In this document: in pieces, positions 20,579-29,354 of the stretch
How positions within the stretch are numbered: position 1 is the stretch's first letter
Layout: each line of letters opens with the position of its first letter
Origin: Isoetes taiwanensis
Lineage: Eukaryota > Streptophyta > Lycopodiopsida > Isoetales > Isoetaceae
DNA length: 64,000 bases
Reading direction: 5' to 3'
Assembly (NCBI GenBank): GCA_021234155.1
Contig: JAJEKV010000085.1
Span: 4,596,036-4,660,035, forward strand
Notes under the pieces: generated by a model
The model's database searches: none
Told to the model about the DNA's origin: nothing
What the model saw: the letters and a program-made list of their open reading frames with translations, nothing else
Program-made: the position numbers and the translations under genes

Positions 20579-21990
20579 TTAGTTGTTGCTCTCTTCTTCT
20601 TCTTCATTGGCGCCTTCGTCTTCATTTACCTGCATTATATTATATCGCAACAATTAGTTCATTGTAGTCACAAATAATTATCTAATGAATGATACACACT
20701 TCCCCCGCTCACGCTGCTAGCCAAGCAGATTAGATGGCCGCATGACTGCCTTTTTTGAAGGCCCTTTCGCGGTCATCTTTAGCAGCATTTCTGTGGAATA
20801 CTGACTTCTATTGAGAATGAGCACCAAAACTAATGTTAGTATTCAACTCGAGAACCTACATTATAAACCAAATTTATACTTACAAATAGCTTATCCATGT
20901 AGCCATAACCGCCGCACTCCGGGCCTTATTGGAACTATAGTCACATCGGCTTCGCTGTGACTCGCTCAAAGTCTGCCTTTGTTCTAGCTTCCCCTTTCTT
21001 TGATGATATGTTGGCCTTCAAACACTACAATGCAATACAAGGACTTAGTCCACATGGCGTCATCTAATTATACGACTCATGGGTGAGATGATGTACTTCA
21101 AATGCCTCATGAGTCAACTATATAGGCTGTGCCACTTCCTCTATCGAGACTCCTCAGAAGCTTTGGCAAGTTCTTTCACCGCTTCTTCCGATTACCTCCG
21201 CAAAAAAATATAAATAAAATATGAGTACAATGAGATTATAATGAAGAACTAAAGAGTCTAATACCTGGTGGCTTTAACATGTTTACCCCTGCCTTGAACA
21301 AACCTCCCTCCATGAGATCTCTCCCCGACTTGAGCTCTGGATATTCTCGCTTCTAAAATCTCCTTGATCCTCTCTTTTCCCTCATCATAGGCTCCCCGAA
21401 GTTCCATTCACCCTTGTGGACGTTTTGGCAAATGCTATTTGTGACACTATTAGCCGCCTTCCAAAACATGTCGCCATCCGCAAAGTAGCGTATGCTGCAA
21501 GACTGCTATTACACTCAACATACGCACTAACATATGAATATGTGTTAGTGAACAAAAAAAGCATAATTCAAGATGAACTCACTCATATTCAAAGACATGC
21601 CGACGTGGAGGTGGTGCACCATCTTTAATAGAGCTTGAAGAGGAATGCGGCCCACCCGACGTGAACGACTTTGGCCGGTGCTCATTCTCGGGGGTGAATC
21701 TCCTCGCTTCTGAAGGGACCCAAGATCGAATTCTGAAGGAGTGTATGAGCTATGACGCGGAGGCTCATAGCTAGACCTCTCGCCTACTTTGTTCAACAGG
21801 CCGCCAAGCAATCTCCCTTTTCAAGCAAGGCCATCGCCATTTGCAAGTTATTCCACCTATCTTCAGAGTTACCGCCTCGCTGATATCTCGGAGTTGCTCG
21901 CTTCTTCGCCTTGTTCCTCGACGCCGAGGTCCTTTTTTTCCGATTCTTCGCCTTTGATGAGAAGAAGATCCGCCCATAACCACGCATTTA
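20579..21990 (-). CDS. Transposon-encoded multi-exon gene, 3' part (unrecognised)
   Basis: Minus-strand exon-like pieces are visible. The last, 20,631-20,579, reads VNEDEGANEEEEESNN and a stop after an AG acceptor. Others lie near 21,010-20,880 (in copy 2 KANISSKKGEARTKAALNAR and GSGGYGYMDKLF), near 21,190-21,140 (copy 2: KQLKELAKATGVSIEEVAQP) and at about 21,990-21,560 (KNRKKRTSASRNKAKKR, then NNLQMAMALLEKGD). The acidic tail, basic nuclear-type region and short helical motifs would fit a plant transposon accessory protein, but I cannot assign it to a named family. Frames are broken in both copies by different indels. Confidence 0.35.
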
Positions 21991-22029
21991 CCTAACATTA
22001 TGCATAGGAAAAGAAGGACGCAACCGCAT

Positions 22030-23876
22030 TTACACGCTTACATTAAAAAACATTAGAACGTTAAAATAAATGGTTAACTTACATTTTATCCTAGAAAATA
22101 ATCCATACCAAATCAAGACAATGGTGGAGGTGGCGGTGGTGGCGAAGCTAAACCTCGAATGACCAACCTCGCCTCTTAAAGGCCTTTGCAGGTTTAGGGT
22201 CACAATAAGGCTACCAAGCCACGGATAAGTAAAGTTGTGAACAATAGATATGCCATCGCGGCCAGATCCCATGGTTGCTGGACATGTGCAAAAACTTGCA
22301 AGTTATTTATATGGAGTGCGATGAATAACATAGTAGGAAAGCAACAAATGTTAGCAACATGGGAAGTTCATTACAAAACATTGGGATTTGAATAATTAAA
22401 AGTGTCTTTATATATTTGGTTATTAGACAATTAAAAAAATTTACTACTCTTAAACATGGCAAGATATACAATATTGTATTCATTCTTTGAGTTGTGATAA
22501 CAACAATTTTGACATCTCCAAGGCATCCATGCACTTCATGTGTCGCCTTTGTCTCACAACCATGGTAGAAGATATTCCAACACTTTGTAAGGCTTCAACA
22601 ACTTCGAAGCTTTGGGTCGTGATGAGAATACGCTTTCACGTAGGCACATCATTCTTTTTTTGCTCCTCCAACTTGTCAAGACGCCGTTGGTACATATGGG
22701 TTGGATTAATCCATTGGGCATTGTTGTTATTATTAAACCACTCCATTCGCCGCATAGCTTGCAATTTAAATCCATCTCATAAATATATCCCAATGCATAG
22801 ACATCATGAATTTCGCGGTCCCCATACACCATCATCATCCTTTGATTTCTCAAACACAGTTTCTCTAACCATGGATATTTTGCTTGTCCATCCGAAAAGC
22901 AAGTACCGACACTTCAACAAGGGACGACGCCTTTGGCGAAAATGAATTGCATTGTCCCAATCACCAATGGCCACCCACACATTTTGGTACTTATCATCAA
23001 AATGTAATTTGACTCTCTTGCAATTAAGCTTTGTGTGAGTGAAGTGGCCTTTGTGGATCTCAACGACACCTTCTCGCTAGGGCAAGAGCTATCTCCTCGA
23101 ACATACTGATATACAACTCGTGATTTTGCTCCTAAGTTCAGCGCCTATGTGTTTGTCGGGCTTCTTCTTGGCGCTTAGCAATTGCATTTGACCATCTTCT
23201 AAAACGTGACAAGTTATTAGGTAAATAGTCAAACAAGTGTGCAAGTGTCTCTCCATTCATGAAAGGTAGAATCACCATTGGCCTATGGTATCCCCACTAG
23301 AGCTAGCAACTTCATATGCAAGTCCAATGGATGTAGCCAAAGCAGATGCGGGCTCTTGAAGCTGCGTATGTATCTTTGAGCCATCTCATACGCCTCTCGC
23401 CTCTATCTTTGCCCCTTTGAAAACCCATCCACTATATAGCTCATCATCTTGGAAGTGTTGTGTTCCGCTGATCTTGATTTGATACGCATGATGTGTTGAT
23501 TTCTCCTCAATAAGGCGATCACATCCACGGCCTCTACGCGTATGGGATCAACAAAGATTGATGTGTTCATGTGATTCTCCAAAGAAAAGTGGGCCTTGCT
23601 AGGCCCCGCCCACTAGAGCTTCCCCCCGATGCAAAGCATTTTAATTACCTCCAACCGACGGGCATTGAGATCCGCAATGATGTTCTTGTGATCCTGCATG
23701 TCGCTTCTTTGAGGAATTCCATGAAGCTACCCATTCCTTGACACGAGCCTCAGATTGGGACTTTAAGTCCTGACCGAATGCTTCAAACATGTCTTCGGGC
23801 TCATCCATGGATTTCCAATCATTGGCTTTACATGTGTGTCAAGGAGAGAAGTCAACATTTCTTCTTGACCCGCCAT
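22030..23876 (-). CDS. Transposon-encoded gene, 5' part (unrecognised)
   Basis: A possible start at 23,876 (minus strand) reads MAGQEEMLTSLLDTHVKPMI and continues in copy 2 as WMNEDMFEAFKGSFKS and GMGSFMEFLKEAT. Lower down, about 22,853-22,554 and 23,120-22,900 hold further protein-like pieces (copy 2: IHKGHFTHTKLNCKRVKLHF, DKYQNVWVAIGDWDNAIHFL). The pieces are collinear and on one strand, so a single broken multi-exon ORF is likely. No DDE catalytic motif was recognised. It could be a CACTA accessory or capsid-like ORF. Confidence 0.35.
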
Positions 23877-24356
23877 TTTTGTGCTAACTCAAATTGGCAC
23901 TTCCTTTTTACATGTCCGACAAAATGGTTGACACGCTGACCGCTTTGCATCTCTCTATTTGGACTTTCATAGCACATATCTCATTTATGACCACGCTGCC
24001 TAATCTCACTAACCATTTGTGTCTTCACACTGGGCCATACCTATTAAACCAATTTAGATTCATTAATCTTGCTTTGTGACTTTTTTCAAACCTTCATTAT
24101 GAATCTTTACCTACTTTCTTAAGAGTTAGTTTCCTTTTAATTTTTTTTTTAAAACCAACTATTGTAATTTTTTTCTTGCTCTTAACCACTCCACATCGTT
24201 GTTTCTTTGACATCCCTAACATTTTTAAAAACAACATTCTTAACTAGAAACCCAAAATCAATAATGCAATTTTTTCAAAACCCTAATCGACCAACCTTTT
24301 TATTTTATTTTTTTGTTTAAAATTTGAAGAAACAAATAAGATATAAAAAATGTGTG

Positions 24357-24751
24357 CTATGGACCCAGAGATCTGGGCCTTCTCCACTCAAGGTGGAGCC
24401 AACCATGCCCTTGTCCATGCCGCTGGTGAAGGTAATAAATTAATAGAGAATGGACCCCAGACACCAAGTCCTCTCCACTCAAGGTGGAGCCACCATGCCC
24501 TTGTCCAATCCCCAGAAAGATTTCTATTTATTGATATATTAATAAAAAAATAAACAAGAGTAGGAGTGAAGCTTGGACCCGAACACCTAGTCTTCCACTC
24601 AAGGCGGAGCCGACCATGCCCTTGTCCAAGTCTCCCCAATTTTTCTAAACTAAATACATTAATCAATAAAATTACAAATGGGTGAGCTTGGACCCGAACA
24701 CCTAGTCCCTCCACTCAAGGTGGAGTCGACCATGCCCTTGTCCAAGTCTCC
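24357..24751. repeat. Four dispersed tandem units with a built-in hairpin
   Basis: A ~58-base core recurs near 24,361, 24,453, 24,571 and 24,688. Each has TTGGACCCGAACACCTAGTC-like, then CTCCACTCAAGGTGGAG, then CCGACCATGCCCTTGTCCAA. The middle part is a stem-loop (CTCCAC/GTGGAG around TCAAG). Spacers between cores are AT-rich and unrelated except for a shared TATTGATATATTAAT-type block. Copy 2 has all four (about 52,645, 52,737, 52,857, 52,975). Confidence 0.85.
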
Positions 24752-24863
24752 CCAAGTTTTTTTAACCTAAATAAAACATTAAAATTTTATTCTCCTACTC
24801 AAACTCAAATTTTACCTACGAAGTAAAAATCGATTTCCAAGAGCGACGATTTTGTTATTAGTG

Positions 24864-26655
24864 TACATGCAAAAAATAAAGGCATTCAATAATTAGAAAA
24901 CTTACATAAATAAAGAAATAAAAAAAAAACAAATAGACCATTCACATTAAAAAGATCATTGACATTAAAACTGCCCTAGGGTGCGCCTAGGGCGGCAAGC
25001 AGCGTCGCCCATCTCGCGGAAGAACAGAGAACTCTTTATCATGTACCGGAAGAGTGGTCAAATATCGCCTCTACCAATCGGTTTCTACGCTTCGCTTGTT
25101 TTTTGTAGATTTGGAGCAGTCGCTTAAGCCCCCAACGATTCAGTTTTGTGGCAAAGTGCTTTTTCTGAGCTCGCCTTTAGCTCAAGAACCATTTTGCATA
25201 AGACCCCGAGGTCGTAATCAGCCGCCATGCCCTTTTCTCAGGATTTAACCGTAATGGAAATAATCTTGCATGAACACGGCCCCGGTTCGACAAAGCCCCG
25301 TTTGCCGTGGAGGAGCCCCAATCATGATGGTATGATTCACCCTCTTCTTGATGTGTCTTGGGCCGAAGTTTTTTTCTCGATTTAGTTGGATATGCCGCAC
25401 TCATTGTAGCTTTCCGCATAACCGTGACTCATCAGAAAGCAAGGAACCTCGGGCTGCACTCATTGTAGCTCGTGGGGATTATGAGAGGGCTGCACGACAG
25501 TGTGCAAAGAAGAATCGCTACACCCATTGCAGCCCTTTGCACTTCAAAGATAATTTTGGTTCTTGATTTCTCGCTCTAGAAAGATGGCAGAGGAATACTA
25601 CTTGGTTGAGTTCTTCCATCTCAAACATGAAGAACATTTTTCAAGGATCACGCCTTACATTAGATTTCGATTTTGGGGCAAGCAGAACCGGACCGCGCGC
25701 ATCATTACCTAATGTTCGGTCGCGGTTAGATTCAAATTTTGGGTATGTCACGCATTCCTATTTGTCGTGGGTTGGGCTCACAAGAAGAGTGCATTAGATT
25801 TATTCAGCCGGCATCTAAAGGTATCATTCTTGCAAAGAGGTCTATCCAAAGGGTGGAGTGGACTTGGGATTAGCTTGAGTAATCGCTTTTTATGTGGTGA
25901 AGACCTTTGGGCACATGGCAAGATTGTCTTATTCTGGTTTAGCCCTGATCGGTTCAGATGTGGAGCTCGTGGAACTTGGATGGGAGTGTAGTTCTTGCAT
26001 GTTGGCCCTCTTTCATCCCAGCTGGAAGGAGGTGTGGATTTGAGGAAAGGGTGCTATGAAAGCAGTTGATCTCTAGGTAAGTGATTCTATGGGACATTTG
26101 GACGGGAGGACCGTGATGTTCAGATAGCTGCTTGTTAGAATAATGGTGAGTTATGAACTCAGCCAGGGGTTGGGGGCTTTTGACTCTACTGTTTTCTTCT
26201 AGTTGGTAGAGCGTAGTGAAGAGGAAACCCATTGCAAGTAGTCATGGACATATGAAGTGGGAGTGGACTGCCCCATTGGGGGAGAGGTCTTTGTATCTAT
26301 ATCCTCAGGAAGATGGTGAGAATACTTACTCCTGAGTACAAGAAATTGGAAAGGGCTTCTTTATTCTTCCAATAGTACTGCGGCTTAGATATTGCATGGG
26401 CCAAGTTAACGCCAGGGATGAAGCTCAATCTTCTTCTTGTTCTTGTCCATTGCATTTTTCGGAGGTGGATCATAAAGGGGTATCTTTTTCAGGTATATCA
26501 GAATCACTCTTGGACATGGATTGTGTAATGGTGTTCTTACTTTTACTCCACACTTGGGTGAATTGTGCTGAAAGGTGTAGGTCATCAGGCTATTATGAGC
26601 CACAAATAAATGTTTTTACATACTATTATTAATAAAAATATAAAAATCTTGCCTT

Positions 26656-26656
<1 letters not shown>
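24864..26656 (+). mobile_element. Poly(A)-tailed plus-strand sequence: retrocopy or non-LTR element
   Basis: The stretch ends with AATAAATG and AATAAAAAT signals followed directly by a long A tract at 26,657, the layout of a reverse-transcribed polyadenylated transcript. A coding-like part lies near 25,584-25,800: in copy 2 it is clean (MAEEYYLVEFFHLKHEEHF), while in copy 1 it has indels. No reverse transcriptase or endonuclease motif was seen, so a processed copy of a cellular gene or a short element is more likely than a full LINE. Near 24,975 a small palindrome (CCCTAGG..CCTAGGG) marks the 5' side. No flanking target duplication was identified. Confidence 0.4.
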
Positions 26657-26693
<37 letters not shown>

Positions 26694-26730
26694 ATTTACA
26701 TTGTTAATTAAAAAGAACTATATATTGACA

Positions 26731-26770
<40 letters not shown>
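26657..26770. repeat. Two poly(A) tracts separated by 42 bases
   Basis: Runs of 35 A (26,657-26,691) and 37 A (26,734-26,770) flank a 42-base AT-rich spacer. In copy 2 one uninterrupted run of about 95 A replaces the whole arrangement. Confidence 0.9.
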
Positions 26771-26773
<3 letters not shown>

Positions 26774-27300
26774 GGAAGAACATAAAAAGAAGGGGCCTCG
26801 CTTTTCAACGACGCCCCTTCTTGTAATAAAAATAGAAGAAGAATGGGCCTCGGCCTTTCATCGACATCCCTCTTCTTCCATGGAAAAAAAAAATAGAAGA
26901 GGAAGAAGAAGAAGAAATAGAAGAAGAAGAAGAAGAAAGGGGAGATAGGAAAGAAAGATTGAATAGAAGGAGAAAGTGATGAAGAAGAAGAAGAAGATTG
27001 GAAGAACGAAAAGATTAGAAGGAAAACCAATGATTGGAAGAAGATTGGAAGAAGGAGGAGGAGGATTCGATTCATACTAAGAAGAGGCTTAAATGGATTG
27101 AAAAAAACAAGGATGGAAAGAAGAGGAGGATAGAAATGGGATGGATTGAAAACAAACAAGAAAAAACAAGAAGCCCTAAATCTATCAAACAATAAGCCTA
27201 ATTCAAAAATAGAGTTGATTGATCCATTCAAATACCTTTGATGCTTGCTTGAAGCTTGGGAAGGACCGAAGGATGATCCCGCCAAAAATCGCCACTAAAA
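26771..27300. repeat. GA-rich tract with a candidate first exon on the minus strand
   Basis: Mostly GAAGAAGAA/GGAAGA repeats; the minus-strand ORF (27,285-26,704) is largely Ser/Phe/Leu low complexity. Its start, MAGSSFGPSQASSKHQRYLN at 27,285, is protein-like and could be the first exon of the minus-strand transposon gene, since it lies just inside the second palindrome array. Two near-identical ~65-base segments (GGGCCTCG..TTCAACGAC..CCCTTCTT and its partner) occur at about 26,799 and 26,847. Confidence 0.5.
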
Positions 27301-27379
27301 AACGCCTCCAAACCACTTAGAACCAAAAAAAACTAGGCGGTGGAAAAGCCGGCCCTGTTTTCTGTAAAAAGTTACAGAC

Positions 27380-27960
27380 GTCGTGACGTCGTTGAACGAC
27401 GTCTATAATTGTCGTTAAACGACGTCCATAACGACGTCAATGTGTATACCGACGTGTCTTTTTTTTTTTTTAATTAAGTTAGCAACTTAGATCTATTTGT
27501 TTTATTACTTATGTTTTTTATCTATATTGTGGTTAAAACCCTAAACCCTAAAACCCGCACAATATAGATCCTTCAAAGAAATAAATCACCCTAATATAAT
27601 ATATCCTACTCACCTTGAATTTCGAAGTTCGAGATATTCAATTTCGCTCCATAATGAGTCCATATTTAATGTGACCGCCACGGCAATTAATTTGTTGTCG
27701 TAAGATCGGATTTGGACAGCTTGTTTATACCTATTCTAGAGCCCGCCTCTATCCTTTCATTTGACGACGCTTTTGGTTTATAACGACGGTTTTTTTTTTA
27801 ATTGCTATTATTATTAGCAATCTTTTTTTTATACGACGCCCAGTAATTTTCGCTGAACGACATTTATAACGACGCTTCGGGTTCAAAACGACGACGTTTT
27901 TTTTTTTTAAGTTAATATTATTAGCAACTTAGATTTGTTTCATTACTTATGTATTTTATC
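27380..27960. repeat. Second palindrome array with three diverged poly(T) repeat units
   Basis: GACGTCGTTGAACGACGTC at 27,385-27,403 is a palindrome with perfect 9-base arms; GTCGTTAAACGAC at 27,411-27,423 has 6-base arms. Three loose units follow (about 27,440, 27,785 and 27,890): an ACGACG-type word, a run of T, then AAGTTA/TATTATTAGCAA. A telomere-like CCCTAAACCCTAAAACCC lies at about 27,539. The array matches that near 19,655-20,220 and suggests both belong to one transposon family. Confidence 0.7.
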
Positions 27961-28372
27961 TATCCTTGTTTATCTATCCACTTAGATTTCTCTCCATCCT
28001 TGTTTATCTATCCACTTTAATAAACCGTGACTTGTGCACCATTGAGCTTCACTTGCATACTTTCATACTAAATCAAGCTTGCCACCACCACTTCACCATG
28101 ACTATAGCAAAGGCAAACATATGGCTCACTGTGTTGCTCCTCCAGATACACAATCTACACAAGGCATGCCCAAATTTACAAACCCATGCAAAGTCGCAAG
28201 AAGAGTTTCTTTTTGATTTGCTATATTCTCTCTGCATGATCACATACAACTTATATATGGTCGCAGCTCTTCATAGATTATCGCTAAGGGTTTTGGACAC
28301 ATCTTCGTAGTCTCCTTCCATAAGATCCGCAAGTTTATAACAGAATGAACAAGTATACTCATTACCAATATT
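27961..28372. other. Spacer before the gypsy LTR
   Basis: A TATCTATCCACTTAGATTTC-like sequence is locally duplicated near 27,960-28,016. A plus-strand open frame of 114 codons (27,966-28,310) is not preserved in copy 2 and matches nothing I recognise. Confidence 0.3.
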
Positions 28373-28668
28373 TGTTGGCACTTTATTCATAATTAATGCA
28401 TGGGGCGGAAAAATCCTTGGTTTTCAGCCACCGGCTTGCCAAGTGGGCCCGAAGCGCATGTGAAAATCCCCAGATTTCGAATGAGCTTTAGACCCTCGAT
28501 TTTTTATTGGGATGGGCCGCTGGTCTCCGGATGTGGTTTAGACCACGTTTTGGGATTTTGGGGCATGGAGGCCCCGGATTGGCGATCCGACTCGCCACGC
28601 CGTCCTGAAGGGCTTAAATTGATCGTGGACAAGTTCCATGGCCCTCTTGATCGTGGGAGATCTCAGAC

Positions 28669-28702
28669 AAACCCTACAAAACCCTAGGGTTTGGTAGGGT
28701 TT
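28669..28702. repeat. 34-base palindrome of telomere-like motifs in the LTR
   Basis: AAACCCTA on the left and TAGGGTTT on the right pair with each other, with an inner AAACCCTAGGGTTT core; arms are perfect except for one A/G mismatch pair. Copy 2 preserves it at 56,960-56,993 although surrounding bases differ. Confidence 0.85.
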
Positions 28703-29027
28703 ACATCTCGAGCGTCAAGACGGAGACTAACACATCTGAAACTTTGCATGGAGTTCTCTGTGTATGCTCTAGGGTGTTTGGGGTCTGGGTTCGGGAACTC
28801 CTGGAAGACAGCCCTCTGTGAGGACCCGTGGATCTAACAGAGAGTCCGGGGACTATGTCACGGATTTGGGGAAAGAGAAGAAAAAGAAGAAAACGGAACA
28901 AATGAGAGAAAGATGATAAGCTTCCTTGATATCAATGATGAAAATACATGAGCTCTCGCAATAGAGAGAAAACTGAAGGAGACAAGACTCAAAACTCATC
29001 TAAAAACTTATGTGCTAACTCTACTCA

Positions 29028-29036
29028 TATATATAG
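29028..29036 (-). promoter_or_regulatory. Candidate TATA box of the LTR promoter
   Basis: CTATATATAT on the minus strand lies about 320 bases into the LTR, followed by GAGTAGAG and a long untranslated-type stretch. Conserved in copy 2 near 57,330. Function is inferred from position and sequence only. Confidence 0.45.
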
Positions 29037-29354
29037 TACAATGGCCTTGGGCCCAATATAGACACTACCGACCGATCTCGTGCCGCCGACTCGGAAGGAG
29101 GCCCGACAGGTGGATGTTGGCGGTGCTCTTGAAGTGCCTAGAATCACGCCGACGCCGACGCTGGCGACGGACGGCCACATTTGTCCGAGCGGGCGCTCTT
29201 GTTGACAGCCAAAGGCTTTGATCAAGGGTCCGCCGCTTTGGTCTTCCGTGGAGCCTTGGATGTCTCAATCTGCGGGTTGATCGAGGATCCTTGAGCTTGA
29301 CCTGGTCTGTCAGATGTGATGAATAGTCCCTGCACTGTGAGGCACAGACTAACA

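Larger units (their letters stand above)
19643..24863 (-). mobile_element. CACTA (En/Spm)-like DNA transposon, candidate limits
   Basis: The left limit begins CACTACAAAATCG at 19,643, a typical CACTA terminus. On the opposite strand, sequence at 24,863 reads inward as CACTAATAACAAAATCG, sharing CACTA and ACAAAATCG. Subterminal repeats (CGTCGTT/AACGACG palindromes) follow the left end, as is usual for CACTA elements. Coding-like exons inside run on the minus strand. The bases flanking the two ends (AAG and TAC) do not form a three-base target duplication. Similar palindromes occur again near 27,385-27,423, so the true right end may lie further right and 24,863 could be a nested or chance terminus. 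Confidence 0.5.
28373..29354 (-). mobile_element. 3' LTR of the Ty3/gypsy element
   Basis: On the minus strand the LTR begins TGTTAGTCTGTG (29,354), directly after a purine-rich GGTGGGGGAG tract, and ends GTGCCAACA (28,373), giving TGTT..AACA ends and about 980 bases. It contains a TATA element near 29,028-29,036. The 5' LTR is not present: the element is cut at 38,880 by the duplication junction. Copy 2 has the same LTR at about 56,661-57,659. The end assignment rests on TG..CA plus the polypurine tract, not on comparison of two LTRs of one element. Confidence 0.6.

Noticed and set aside
26704-27285. 193-codon minus-strand frame in the GA-rich tract as a full gene
   Set aside because: Apart from about 40 residues at the start it is Ser/Phe low complexity; only the first exon candidate was kept.
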